Shown here one piece after another: positions 19,872 to 32,127 of a DNA stretch of 64,000 nt. The stretch covers positions 13,578,001-13,642,000 of the forward strand of contig JBHGNT010000016.1 in NCBI GenBank assembly GCA_043228905.1, written 5' to 3'. How positions within the stretch are numbered: position 1 is the stretch's first letter; every line of letters starts with the position of its first letter. Source of the DNA: Azolla caroliniana. Lineage: Eukaryota > Polypodiophyta. Made by a program: the position numbers and the translations under genes. The notes under the pieces were generated by a model, which had not been told where the DNA came from, made no database searches, and saw only the letters and a program-made list of their open reading frames with translations.

Positions 19872-20647
19872 TGCGCAACGCTCGGCCACAACCGAGCTTA
19901 GAATGATACACAAAAAATGGGAAATAAAACGCGACACAAAGAAGGAGAGAATACACAGGAGGTTTACGTGGAAAACCCCAAACTAGGGGAAAAACCATGG
20001 CAGCCCACAGGCTGCAAACTGTCACTATGTAGGAATATACAACAGTGAGTTCACTGAGGCACCGACCTCGTGCTCACAAATCTTCGCCACAGGCGGCGGT
20101 TACAACAGAGGCAACGACCTCTTTCTCTTTCTCTCTCTCTCTGTACAGTTACGCACACTAATCTCGTGCAAAACAGAAAATGACAACAACAACTAAAAGT
20201 TTGCCCTAAGTCATATTTATACTAATATGACTTTTCGGCTATTTACAAATGTAGCCTCGATGGGCTCTCAGAAACATATTTATGAATATGTCTCTTCATC
20301 CGGTTCTCACCGGGTCTTTACCATCCGGCTCTCCGTAGCCGGGTACTCCTCATCCGGTTCATACCGGGCCTGCACCATCCGGCTCTCCGTAGCCGGGTAC
20401 TCCTCATCCGGTTCCGGCCTCGCCTGCACCATCCGGCTCTCCGTAGCCGGGTACTCCTCATCCGGTTCATACCGGGCCTGCACCATCTGGCTCTCCGTAG
20501 CCGGGTACTCCTCATCCGGTTCATACCGGGCCTGCACCATCCGGCTCTCCGTAGCCGGGTACTCCTCATCTGGTTCCGGCCTCGGCCGAGTTTGTTCATC
20601 GGCACTGTGCTTCTCCCTTCCCATCCAGAGGGACCTATTTCCCAACA
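19872..20647 (-). mobile_element. Solo LTR of the Copia-3 family
   Basis: This roughly 776-bp insertion in Copia-2 reads, on the minus strand, TGTTGGGAAATAGGTCCCTC at one end and CTCGGTTGTGGCCGAGCG near the other, like the Copia-3 LTR. It also keeps the TTTACAAATGTAG and GGGCAAAC blocks and a CTCTCTCT tract. There are no internal sequences. I could not identify a matching target duplication, so the exact ends are tentative. Confidence 0.75.
20297..20590. repeat. 54-bp tandem repeats inside the solo LTR
   Basis: Five exact-length 54-bp units start at 20297, 20351, 20405, 20459 and 20513, with a partial sixth at 20567. Each contains CCGGTTC...ACCGG and CCGGCTCTCCGTAGCCGG dyads. The unit is a dimer of the 27-28 bp unit of the Copia-3 LTR. 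Long frames through it on both strands are by-products of the unit length. Confidence 0.9.
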
Positions 20648-23559
20648 TCCCCCTATCTCTCTAGCTCTTTGTCTGGTGCCATCACCTATTTTCCTAGTTT
20701 TCGTTCCGGTTCTCCCCGTATCAGTCCTGGTTCTCCCCCTCAAATGTGGCAAATCGAGATGTTGAAGTCCAAGCATCTTCGAAAAATGTTGCAATTTGTC
20801 CAGGCCGAAAGGTTTGGTGAAGATGTCGGCAACTTGTCCATCTGTTCGGACATATCGGAGTTCTACTTCACCACTGAGGACCCACTCATGCATGAAGTTG
20901 TAATGCACTTCTATGTGCTTCGTTCGAGCATGGAACACAGGGTTCTTCGCTAGCTACATGTTGCTGATGTTGTCATAGTACATTGGGATCGGAATCGGGA
21001 CTTTGATCCGGAGGGCTTGCAGCAACCGCCGAAGCCATATGGCTTCATAGGTGGCTATGGTAGTGCCCCGAGACTCATCGTTAGTGCTCGAAAGAGCCAC
21101 TGTCAACTGCTTCTTTCTACTCCACGCAACAATTGTGCTACCTAGAGAAAACATGAATCTAGAAGTGGACCGTCGATCCGACGCATCTCCGGCCTAGTCG
21201 GCATCCGTATATCCAACTAGCTTTTTGGTTATACCTTGTCAATATTACAGGTGCGGGTCCTTAGTGCCATTAACATACTTAAGTATTCGATGCGCACACT
21301 GAAGGTGCTCCACCGTCGACTTATGCATCACTCCGACCGAATAGCTAATGTGAGGTCGGTTGATCTTCAAATAAATAAGGGTTCTGACTATTTTTCGGAA
21401 CCATTTCTCATCGTAGGCCGGTCCAGAGTTGGGATGACGCTTTAGGTTCCGGTCCAGGCATGTGGAGTCTAGTCAGCAATCCGCCATACCGAATTTGAAT
21501 AGCACACTCAACACATAGTGGTGTTCACTGATCAGTATGCCTTCTGGGGTGTGGATCCCTTCAATCCCAAGGATGTAATGAAGGTCCCCTAGTCCTTCAT
21601 TTCGAATGCATCCGACTGTTAGGACTTGACTCGGCCGATTTCAGCAAGTGTAAGTCCTGTGATGACTAGATCATCAACATATACCAGGATACATACTAGA
21701 CTATCCAAACCATTCTGGATGAACAGTGAAGGGTCTGACTTCGAGGTCACAAACCCCATCTTACGCAACCGGTGTGTGATCTTCGAATTCCAAGCACAGG
21801 GGGCTTGCTTCATGCCATAAAGCGACTTCTTCAGTCGGCACACTAACGACTTGTTCATCTCCAACTAAAAACTGGGGTGTTGGATCAATGTAGAACTATT
21901 CTTCAAGGTCACCTTGAAGAAATGCATTCTTCACATCCGTTTGGTGAACATGCCACCCCTTGCTGCAGCAACCGTCAACACAACACGAACCGTCATCATC
22001 TTTACCACTAGAGAGAAGGTTTCGTCGTAGCCAATTCCATGGGTTTGCGAGTATCCTTTGACCACTAACCAAGCCTTGTACCGGTTGACCTTTACTGTTA
22101 ACGTTGTGCTTTACCTTGTATGCCCACTTGCAACAGATCAATTTGCAATGTTGGGGGGGGGGGCGTCAACCAAGTCCCATGTGTCATTGGCATCAAGTGC
22201 TCGCATCCCTTCCTCCATAGTGGCACGCCAATGTGCATCCTATGCCGCTTCTGTGTAGCTCTCCGGCTCACGCACTTCTACCACCTTCATCATGTATGCA
22301 TAATGATGCGCCATGTACTTGTTATACCCATACCATTTGACGGGGTTCTTCTGGCGGGTTGATAGGTGTAACTTCACGTTCGCCGATTGCAAGGCCCTCT
22401 TGGCCGGCTTGAACTTTGTTCTCGAAGGTCTGTCTTCATTCTTTCCGGAGTTGGATACGCTCCGATCTAACTTGTCTTTGCCGGTGTCATATTCTAGCAT
22501 CTTCTTCTTCCCCTTCTCTTTGTGTGTGAGCCACCGCTTCGGTTTCTTGCGTGAGAAGAGCACGACCGAGTGTTTGCTACTCACCGGAGAGTGTCCGCTA
22601 CTCACTAGCTCTTCATCTGATTGGTCATTTTGACTCAGTTGCTCATTCAGCCCACTTAGCCAGAATGAGATCAGACTCTCATCCAGAGTCCCGAATCCTT
22701 CTTCATCTTCTACCTGGATCGTTTCGGGCTCACTGGCCTCATCCACCGGAATCGGGTCAGAGTCAGAGATCGGAGCTGATAGAGAGTACCATGATGCGGA
22801 CTCATCAAATTCGACATCTCGGCTCACTCAAACTTGTTTTGCTCGAGGGTTATAACACTTATAACCCTTTTGCTCATGTGAGTAGCTGACAAGGATGCAC
22901 TTCTTTGACTTCGGGTCCAGCTTTCTCCACTTCTCATCAGGCACATTCACATATGCAATGCTACCGAATATCTTAAGGTGCCTTAAATTTGACTTGCACC
23001 CGAAATACAGCTCATGTGTTGACACATTATCCCCTATCCGGTTTTAGATGTAGACAGCCACCTGGAACGCTTCGGCCTATTACAATTTGGGCATGCTCTT
23101 CTTCTCTAGCGTTGCTCGTGCTGTGTCAATGATCAACCAATGAATTTTCCTTTTGGCCACACTGTTTTGTTCCAATGTGTACCTACAATTGAATTCTCTG
23201 CGAATTCCCTTTTGTTGTAGATAGTTGTTGAATTGGCCGGAAAAATATTCTTTTCCACAATCTGACTGTAGGCACTTGATCTTCCTCTCGGTTTCCCATT
23301 CTACAAGACTTTGTAGGTTCCGGAAATAGTTGAAAACTTCGCTTCTTCTTTCAATAAGGTAGATCCATGTGTGTTGGTTGTAGTCGTTGATGAAGGAGAC
23401 GAAATATCGGATCCCGCCAAGACTAACATTCTGTGTCGGTTCCCATACATCCAAATATATTAGATTGAGCTTGTTATGGCTCCAATTTCTTTCGGTGGAG
23501 AACAGAGCCAATCTTGCTTCTCGAGTTGGCAGGCTTCACAAATTTGGGCTTTCCGGCCA
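20648..23559 (-). pseudogene. Copia-2 RNase H, reverse transcriptase and integrase C-terminal part
   Basis: Minus-strand blocks in order: integrase core (LIYLDVWEPTQNVSLGG, FVSFINDYNQHTWIYL), the C-terminal integrase block (IFGSIAYVNVPDEKWRKLDP), an acidic linker, RT ([38 protein letters not shown] near 21670) and RNase H (STIVAWSRKKQLTVALSSTN and FHARTKHIEVHYNFMHEW). At least six frame breaks or stops occur. The solo LTR lies just downstream of the RNase H end. Confidence 0.83.
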
Positions 23560-24002
23560 TGTTGGCCGGTGGCAGCCAAGTATGTAATGAGGAAGGGACG
23601 AGCCGGTTTCCGGATATATAATAATATTATTAGTTATAGGAGTAGACGGAACTGGAATAGGTATGCTGATCCGGATCTGGACCGATTCGTAGTCGGTTGT
23701 CGGTTAGGCACCGTTTGTAACACAAAACCGGATGCCTATAAAAGGATCCGTATATCGATGTATAAAATGATGGAATGTTAATATAAGAAAGCTTTTTTAT
23801 TATATCTTTCTATCCTATTCTGTTCTGCGCTCAATATATGGATCTTACGCATGTAATTGATGTGTGTTGTGAATACGAATACCGAACCGGAAGATAACTG
23901 GTGATGGTTATTGAGTGTTAAATCCCTTACTCTAACACACCTTTGGTGAAGTGTTCCGAAGGGACACCATGTGTTAGAGGCAAGTCCGGACCGGGAGTAA
24001 CA
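23560..24002 (+). repeat. Element E 5' LTR
   Basis: A 443-bp LTR starts TGTTGGCCGGTGGC and ends GGGAGTAACA. It contains an AT-rich core (TATATAATAATATTATTAG) and a CCTATAAAAGGATCC TATA region near 23730. It pairs with 30088-30531. Confidence 0.92.
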
Positions 24003-25900
24003 CATAATTTGGCGACCACGATTACTACAGCAAGCAGCGAATAGCGGCATGATGGAGGACTAGGCCAAAGAACGATCCAGTTGCCGAACGAGCAAGAAGA
24101 CTAGCCGAGAAACTACGGAAATGGGAGGCTTACCAGCAAGTGGCTCAGGAGATCTGGTCAGATCGGTCTATACGGAATCAGATTCGGACGGGGATCACAG
24201 TGCTCAGTTCAATTATCGGAGCAGTTATGACACCCCGATAGGCTTGGAAAATGAAGATTCGGAAAATATATCTATGCTAGAACCGAAAACGAGAAAACCG
24301 GCATCCCCGGTCAACGAAAAAAGGTCGGATGAGCAAGTACCGACACTACCACACAACCAATCGGAGACTCTAGAAGAATGGGCTTTGCCATCACCACCCC
24401 GAGTCACCAAAGGAACAGGACGAGCGGGTACTGACACCACCTGATAGACGACGACACCATGCCATACCAGTATTCAAAATATCGGGATGACTAGGATGCA
24501 GAGGCCCATATATACGCCTTTCTCCAAACCTAGGTGGCGAACCATGTTTCACAACGGGATGACCGAAGGAGAGGCCGAACGCTCGAAGATAGCAGAATTC
24601 AGCATGACCCTAGAAGGACTAGTGACACGATGGCATAACAAGCACCTTCCTAGCAGTATTGCTACATTTGAAGAATTAAAGACAAAGTTTCTACGCTTCT
24701 TCCACAAACAGGTGGAACAAAGGAAAATCGTTTGTCAGTTCTATACGACACGAAATGACCCAACTGAAATTGTACTGCAATTTATCATCCGTTTCTAGAC
24801 GCTGCACAGTCAACTCACTAGAGCACCGCTCGAAGAAGAAGTGAAAGAGATATTTTTGGTAGCCCTTCGAGAACCACTCCGAACAATGTGCGCGGTAATA
24901 GATTTTTGAACCAGCATAATAGACCAAGTCATTGACTGGGTCATGGAAATGGACAAGAACAGTTCATGGCTAACAATGGGGGCACTCCAATGAGCACTCC
25001 CTACTGAAGAAGACCTCCGGTTTCGACAGGCCGTACAATGTACAACGTGCCTTAACTCTGGTCACTCAATGGTGGAATGCACAATGAGAACACAATGCCT
25101 GATATGTCATTCCCGATCACATACAATGGACTGATGTAAATATAATCTACTAAACCGACAGGCGGCACCAGTTCGGGAGATCGAACCCCGGACTGAGCGG
25201 CAAAACAATGACGAACGGTTGAAGCGAGATGATCACTACCAACCAGTACAAGACATACGATACGACAGTAGACGAGACAAGTATGACCGAGACCGTAATG
25301 ATAGAAGCCGAGATTACAATCGTGATCGGTATGATCACGACTACTCCCCCAACTATAATCGAAGTAGGGAGGACCAACGAAGAGAAGAGGCAGATTCGGA
25401 TAGGTGCCACTCAAACCGATAGTAATATCACAACAACTGGCAACATAATTGGAGGAGAAATTTCCGAAGAGACGAGTGTCGGGAACCAGATAGAAACATG
25501 ACCAGTGGCCAATCCGAGCAAGGGAGAATAGAGGAGCCCAACCAGGCGATAAACAGCTTTCAAGCCGGTAACACGGGAAAGGTGAAATCTAGTAACACAT
25601 GAAAAGTGTATTGTTACTATTGCCAGCAAGAAGGGCACTATAGTAGATAGTGTCCGATCAAGACCAACGAAAAACAACCAGCAGTGAATATAGTGATTGC
25701 AGAGGTGGCCGATATTCAACAGGTCACCACTCGATCGAAAGGAAAAATGTCCAAATGGGAGTCTTAGGAAGCAATACGGGAACACACCATCGAATAGATA
25801 AAAAAGCCCAACGAACAGAACATGACCAAATTGCGAGAACAAATGAAACCTCTGGGAAAACCAGGGATGGTGTTTGCGATGCATTTCCGGATGCATAGTT
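24003..25900 (+). pseudogene. Element E gag
   Basis: The leader holds a primer-site-like TTTGGCGACCACGATTAC. Gag then shows a retrotransposon-gag core (ERSKIAEFSMTLEGLVTRWH, FEELKTKFLRFFHKQVEQRK) and three cysteine clusters: CTTCLNSGHSMVEC, CLICHSRSHTMD and CYYCQQEGHYSRQC, the last preceded by an Asp/Arg/Tyr-rich stretch (RDRNDRSRDYNRDRYDHDY). Element D has the same arrangement at the right edge. Stops near 24798, 24908, 24992 and 25600 disable it. Confidence 0.8.
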
Positions 25901-26039
25901 ATTCAGGGTGACCGCGGAGACAAATGCAGATGAATTAGTAGCTAGAGAGGATAAGTGCCTTACAAACATGCACTAGTTCCTAAGCACTGGACTGCCCTCG
26001 GAAGAGTTGAATCGGGATGAACGGAAGTGGTTGGCAGTA

Positions 26040-27050
26040 TAGAGTCGGCATTTCTGTTTATTATAGGACACCTTGTACCATAAAGGAGTTGACTGACTCT
26101 GGCGACGTGCGGTATGGAACGATGAGAAGGAGGCAATACTACGAGAAGCCCATTGCGGGCTGGTAGGAGGCCACTATGCTGAAGACACTACGACAAGGAA
26201 ATTTTGGAGAAGTAGATTGTGGTGGCCCACAACATTGAAGGACGCCATGAGGTATGCAAAGGAATGTGACCTTTGTTAGGAAATGGGCCAACCAATAGAA
26301 CAAGCACAGATGCCGCATCAACCGGTGTTGCCGTTAGACCCCTTTCAAAAATGGGGAATGGATTTTGTCAGACCATTCAAACCACCGGCAATGAGAACCA
26401 GTAACTGGTACATAATTGTGGCAACCGATTACTGTACAAAGTGGGTGGAAGCCAAAGCACTCAGAGACAATACTGCGGCATCCACAACTAAATTTTTATA
26501 TGAAAACATTTGGTGTAGTTACGGTTGTCCGATCGAGCTTATTAGTGATCAAGGTGGACACTTCCTCGGACAGGTTGTGGAAAGCTTGACGACATTCTAC
26601 GCAGTGGTCCACAAGCGAAGTACACCATATTACCCGCAGGCCAATGGATTAGCAGAATCCAGCAATAAAATGCTCTAGAATATTCTCTGAAAAATCGTAA
26701 ACGAAAACCGGACCAACTGGGATACAAAGCTACAAAGTGCATTGTAGGCATACCGGATGACATACAAGACCAGTATCTGGACGACACCGTTCCAGTTAGC
26801 ATTCAGATTGGAAGCAGTCATGCCGATGGAATTTCAAAATCCTAGCTTACGGATACAGGTTCGAGAATGGTTAAGCGAGAAGGAATCGGAAAAGATCCCA
26901 ACTTTATGTGAATTAGAAGAGCACCGGTAACTTGTGTGCTACAATTGGAACTAGAGCAAAGAAGACGGAAAGTGTTTGTGGACCGGCACAGAAGGGGAAA
27001 TGAAAAATAGTTCGGAATCGGCAAGGCAGTATTAGTGTTCCAGACCCAGA
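26040..27050 (+). pseudogene. Element E integrase
   Basis: A zinc-binding H2C2 region (EAHCGLVGGHYAED ... CDLC) leads into the core: WGMDFVRPFKPP (first Asp), LISDQGGHFLGQ (second Asp) and NGLAESSNKML (Glu). The C-terminal part (EAVMPMEFQNPSLR) matches element B closely. In-frame stops at several former Trp or Gln codons (for example 26277-26279 and 26677-26679) inactivate it. Confidence 0.82.
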
Positions 27051-27305
27051 TGGGTATGATGTCGGGAAAGCGCACCACGCGGCATACACTACTATTATAG
27101 AACACGATGTGGATGCGCAGGAGTCAAGAAAAGGTGGCAGACCACAACGGGGGCACAAAACATCCGAGCAATAGAGGCACTCTCATTTCGCGAAAATAGA
27201 GCACTTGGAGAGTAGAAGCGCTTATAAGTAATTCGACGAACGTAGACAAGCTACAACACTCCGAAACTTCTCAACACCAGCGAAAGCGAAGAAGACCTCG
27301 CACCC

Positions 27306-29714
27306 ATGGCGCTATCCGAAGCAACCAAGACATGGTTCAGCTGGCACGGATTGGAGGGATTCCTCCAGATAGCAGAAGCACCTCCGCACAAGGAACCGGA
27401 GAAGGTCGCTCTGCAGATCGACCTTGAGGAAATAATGGAGGAAGTTGTGCGTGAGGGAGGACTATAATCCATCGAAAACCCTTCCACTGAGACCCTGACA
27501 GAGTACTTCGGTGAGTACTCCATCGCCAGGAAGGCGTATAGAACACAAGGCGGCGAAGATGTTCTCTACGAATACGACTTCGTGCACCCCCGCCCTCCGG
27601 CAATGCCTAAAAACACTGCGGGGTTTATCATCGCAACATAGCAAGGAGTTAGAGAGGATTGGTTGGTGCTCATCGCCGATTCATTACGAGTGGCCATCTA
27701 ATCAATTGTGGAGGGGAAGAAGGTGTAGACCACGGTGGCGCAATGGCTAACACTTCTCGCACCCCCGGTGCTAGCCATTAAGGCAAAGAAGAGGGCTCAA
27801 CCGGTAGATACAACATTGAGCAAGCCATCCAAGCAGCAACAACTCTTGGCCAAGCATACCCCCAAATGGACAGAAAGAGGTTTGGCATAGAAAGAAACGT
27901 AGCAACCAAGGGATTCGACACAAAAGGAAAAGGAGCAGCTGAGCCGAAAGCAACAAACGAGGACAAGGGTGCTGCTGGAAAAGCTGGCCAAGAAGTTCAG
28001 AATCAAGCTATGTCGGTAGGAGAAGGAAGCGGACGATCTAATCCAAAGGGTGCACCAAGAAATCACGAAGGAAGAAGTAGAGGAAGAACCAGCCAAAAAC
28101 CTCCAGTGTTAGCCAAAGAAGCGTGACATGGAGCAGCAGGGGGAAGGAGTGGGTCCAATGCTGGACAATACCCTGGCAACCTATTCAGTGGTGGTAGAGC
28201 CCCAGCTAGAGGCAAAACCAGAAATAAGGCCAGAAGTGGTGACCACAGGTTAACAAGAACCGGTTACAAAGATTCCAACCTCACTAGGCCTTCAAGAACA
28301 TCAACACGAGGAACGTCGTCCAGAGAGGACATTGGTGGCACTAACCCAATGGTTTAGAATGGAGCCTGAACCAACACCAGCACACAGACTACCATTCGTC
28401 CTCCCAACACAGCAAGGAACCTCCCGGAAATGATTGAGATGGCTGGGAGAGCAGGTGTTGGGAACTATGAACCAGTTTGAGCAAGAACAAAGGATGCAAA
28501 TGGATCGGTTGATAGCCACGACCAATGAATTAGATAAGGCCCGGACACGGATCTGGAGATTAGAAGAAGAGTTGGAGAACGCCAAAGCACAGGCATCCGG
28601 TACGGCCTAGACAGGGTTGAATACAACCACAGAGCCGGTGGTACCAGCTAATACACAATCAAGAAACGAACTAGGGGCTAGCACAACACCGATAAAGAAT
28701 AACTAGCATGAACAAGAAATAGCCACCTTGAAAGAGGAATTGGCAGCTCAAGAGGCCCTACGGGGTAGAGAAAGGGATCAGAAGAAAGTAGTCGAGGAAG
28801 AGAAGCAAAGGATTGAAGAAACCCTCCGAAAGGCTCAAGCAAGCAACGACCAGATAAAGGAGGAGAAAGAAAAATTGCCACAAGAAAAAGAGAAACTCCG
28901 GTGTAGTGCAGAAATGGAAATCGAACGGCTGAAGGAGGAGCTCCAACAATAGAAAGATAGGGAGGACTGCGCACGAGGGAAAATCAACCGGAAATTAAAA
29001 TAGAAAACAAAGGATTTTGAGAAGCTGCACTAGGATCACAAACAACTTGATGTGGAGCATAGGAAGTTGATCGCAGAGTGTGACCTGCAGCAAGAGAAGA
29101 TCAGAGAGCTCCGGGTTGATGTAGCAAAGAAAGTGGATGCCTTGGCAGAGGAATGGACAAAGGTGGTCAAGTCGGCGAAGCAGCTAGAGGAAACGGCAAG
29201 AGAAAGGATGATGCTCACCTGGCAGCATTATGAGGAGGCTGAACGAACAAAAATGGCTCTGGATAGGGTTCAAACAACCTATCAGACCTAATTGCGAGAA
29301 TATGGGGTGAAGGCCCAAGCAACCACGGCTCTGATAAAGAAGTTAAAGGAGGACAGCCAGGCCACAGAGGAAAAGTCCAAGCTAGGGGTCAACTGAATCT
29401 GGGCTATTGTGCTGGCATGGAAAGAACGGACGAAGAGGATTATCGACGAAAGCTCGATACAATGGTGGACAAAGTGGACGCAACAAGCGGACGAAATACA
29501 GGTCCTACGAGCGGACATCGATAACTGAAGAAAAGTCGATGACCACTTCTATAAGATGGATGAGGAAAGCATTGTCACCATCCAAGAAGAGTTGTCAGAT
29601 GACTTTCTGTGCTTGGCCGGGGAGCAATTGGTTGCTATCAGAAGGCTGGTGGAATGATTAGACGATGACCAGATTGGCACACAACTCTGGTTCGAGTGAT
29701 GCGAATGGGAGAGT
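27306..29714 (+). pseudogene. Element E third ORF (post-integrase, coiled-coil; unknown family)
   Basis: One register stays usable from ATG 27306 (MALSEATKTWFSWHGLEGF) for about 800 codons, interrupted by stops but without an obvious frameshift. The N-terminal part (residues about 1-150) has TLTEYFGEYSIARKAYRTQG, YDFVHPRPPAMPKNTAG and DWLVLIADSLRVA, and aligns with the third ORF of element B. The rest is charged and rich in Glu, Lys and Gln with long heptad-like runs (VVEEEKQRIEETLRKAQ; AECDLQQEKIRELRVD), probably coiled coil. No transmembrane or signal segment is evident, so an envelope role is unlikely. I do not recognise the family. Confidence 0.55.
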
Positions 29715-30087
29715 TGACGAAAGGAGGCAGCACAGACGTATGATGGCAGCGATCAACCTTAGTGATGAAGAACAATCTCTGGATCAACCACTAAATGAAA
29801 TTGAGACCCGAGCAGCACAACCGGACAAAGACAGAACAAAGCGGCTAGATGAAGCCAGACGGGAGCAGCTAGAAGGAGTCGGAGAAGAGCCGAGAGCTAA
29901 TGAAGCTAGAGGAGACAAATATGGCGGAGATGGAACAGACTAGCATGAGCAACAACAGCCACTATAGGAGCAAAGTGAGGAATCCCTCGAACCCCTTGAC
30001 CAGAGTATCTTGGACATACTGGATGAAGAGTAGTGGAGCTAATCCGTGGGTTCAACGTACATGGTACTGTCCCATGGGCGTGCCATG

Positions 30088-30531
30088 TGTTGGCCGGTGG
30101 CGGCCAAGTATGTAATGAGGAAGGGGTGAGCCGGTTTCCGGATATATAATAATATTATTAGTTATAGGAACGGACTAATCCGGAATAGGTATACCGATCT
30201 AGATCCGGACCGATTCATAGCCGATTGCGAGTTAGGAACCGTTTTGTAACACAGAACCGGATGCCTATAAAAGGATCCAAGTATCGATGTATAAAACAAT
30301 GGAATGTTAATATAAGAAAGTTTTTTTATTATATCTTTCTATCCTATTCCGTTCTGCGCTCAATGTATGGATCTTACGCATGTAATTGATGTGTGTTGTG
30401 AATACGAATACCGAACCGGAAGATAACCGGTTATGGTTATTAAGTGTTGAATCCCTTACCATAACCCACCTTTGGTGAAGTTTTCCAAAGGGGCACCTTG
30501 TGTTAGAGGCAAGTCCGGCCCAGGAGTAACA
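30088..30531 (+). repeat. Element E 3' LTR
   Basis: This 444-bp LTR matches 23560-24002 with a modest number of substitutions. It begins TGTTGGCCGGTGGC and ends AGGAGTAACA, followed by the GGCCA duplication. No clear polypurine tract is left at its upstream edge. Confidence 0.92.
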
Positions 30532-30536
30532 GGCCA

Positions 30537-31900
30537 CTAAATTTCGGCAATCCGAAAACAACCTGTTTCGATTGCAAGTCTTGAAGCCTCTGGTAATTGA
30601 CGTGGTTTATCTGCTTGTGCCATAAATGGATATCCGACTCGATCTTCTAACCCTTTGCAAACAATGCGGTGCCTACATCATTGGTGTTGAGGATGAACAT
30701 CCTCCTGTCTCGGCGCCCTTATGTGATGATTTGGCCCTCTTCCTGAATGAAGCACCTGAGGTGCGTAAACCACACCTGCATCCCCTGGTTGACGATCTGC
30801 CCGATCGACACCAGTCTCTTTGTGATTGTGAGAACATGTAGTACGTTCATCAGCTTTCCCTTTTGTCTAGCATGGGTTAAAGGGACTTCTCTGACATGCA
30901 CAATCAAGTGAGGTGTGTCATCTTCAGTTTCGACAACTCCCAGTTGCTCCGGCTTTTCTAAAAACGAAAACTACTCTTGGTGGCTTGTCATGTGGTTAGA
31001 CGCTTTGGAGTCAACATACCACACTTCCTCCGATCCGGAAGTGTTCTTCTTCATTAAGTTCGCCTTGTGCTTCATCACAATGGTTGGCCCTTCTCCGGTC
31101 TTACCGGTTCTGGGTTCTTCTGATCCTTCTGTGTAGTGCGAGCTCTGTCGGTTTCCTTGTTTAGCTTTGATGTATCTGGATTTATCTGAATAGGCGCGCT
31201 TCTTCCAGCACTCACTCTCTCGATGGCCTTTCTTGCCACAATACCAACATTCCATTTTGGTTTTTGATTTCCAGTTTCCAGCGCCGTTTTGACTCCCTCT
31301 ACTTTTGGAGGGTCTAGAACTGTTATCGACACTATCTCCGTGCCTCCGATTCTTCTCTTGTCGGCTGCTGTTATTGCATGCCAACCCACCTCATCCTCCA
31401 GGCCCATGGGGCCGATCTGCCTCCGTGTACAACATCCGGTTATCTGATTGAGTGGTCCTTGACCCACTCGCATGGTTTTCTTCAACCATGAGCATCGATT
31501 GCAGGTCGAAGAAGGACAGTGGTTTCTCCCGGGTGCAAATTGCCATCCGGATTGGCCCATACCATTGTGGTAGACCACCGAGGCAGATTTGGACCATCTC
31601 ATCCTCGTCAACCATCACATTGATGGAACCGAGCACGTCACAGATCTCTTTCATCTTGGTGGTGTAGTCCGTGGTAGACATTTCCTGTTGCCAAATATTG
31701 TTGAGCTCTTGCTAGAGTTGCAACTTCTAAGCCGTGTTACTTGCGTCGAAAATCTACTAGAGATTTTCCCAGGCGTGACTTTACATCTTTGATGTAGCTG
31801 AGCATCTGGTTATGCACACAAGACGTGAGGCAATACAACACTCTACTCGCTCCTTGCTCCCATGTCGGGAAGTCCTTGTGTGCCGAATCCAAAGCTGCTA
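30537..31900 (-). pseudogene. Copia-2 gag, protease and integrase N-terminal part
   Basis: To the right of element E the minus strand holds the pre-integrase region (VLTITKRLVSIGQIVNQGMQ), the protease site (VWYVDSKASNHMTSHQE, with Lys where the catalytic triplet DSG has Gly), a CCHC knuckle (CWYCGKKGHRESEC) and gag (VQICLGGLPQWYGPIRMA). The gag N-terminal part continues to about 32010 in broken frames. The DSK protease motif alone would inactivate it. Confidence 0.8.
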
Positions 31901-32115
31901 CATTCGCTCCTTCCATGTAGCTCTAGTATCCATGGACCAACAAGTACTGGTGCATTTTATACGACCAAGATGCATAGTTGCTCCAGTCAGGCTTTTCCAT
32001 AGGATACGAGCTTGCCATATTTATGTCCATATTTTCCTTCTTTTTGGTTCTCTACCAGGTGTTAGGGTTTGTCTTTACAAATCGCTCGTTGACTATAGAG
32101 GTTCTCAACCCTCGC

Positions 32116-32127
32116 GCTCTAATACCA
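32116..32127 (-). other. Copia-2 primer-binding site
   Basis: The minus strand reads TGGTATTAGAGC, one change from the initiator-Met site TGGTATCAGAGC. It is directly followed on the plus strand by TGTCCAACCAG, the end of an LTR unlike Copia-2's other LTR. Confidence 0.75.

Larger units (their letters stand above)
23560..30531 (+). mobile_element. Element E: Ty3 retrotransposon lacking PR-RT-RNaseH, with a third ORF
   Basis: A 6972-bp plus-strand element has LTRs 23560-24002 and 30088-30531 and a perfect 5-bp duplication GGCCA (23555-23559, 30532-30536) in the Copia-2 integrase. The interior holds gag with two knuckle regions, then integrase and a long third ORF. Protease, reverse transcriptase and RNase H are missing; the frame passes from the gag end (about 25900) to the zinc-binding end of integrase (about 26040). 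All frames carry many nonsense codons. It belongs to the same group as B and D. Confidence 0.88.
18926..32127 (-). mobile_element. Copia-2: Ty1/copia element split by a solo LTR and element E
   Basis: A minus-strand copia element of Copia-4's family. Its 3' LTR is 18926-19345, followed by a polypurine tract, RNase H, RT, integrase, protease, gag and a primer site at 32116-32127. Element E (23560-30531) sits in the integrase with a GGCCA duplication, and a solo LTR sits at 19872-20647. The expected 5' LTR is missing: the primer site directly abuts an LTR fragment of element A. The coding frames are heavily broken. Without the inserts it would be about 5.4 kb. Confidence 0.85.

Noticed and set aside
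20227-20938. Repeat proteins with SSGSYRACTIRLSVAGY-type units on both strands
   Set aside because: Produced by the 54-bp units of a solo LTR; 54 is a multiple of three.
22153-22165. Run of G (GGGGGGGGGGG) as a G-quadruplex or signal
   Set aside because: A single homopolymer tract in decayed copia coding sequence, with no accompanying G runs.
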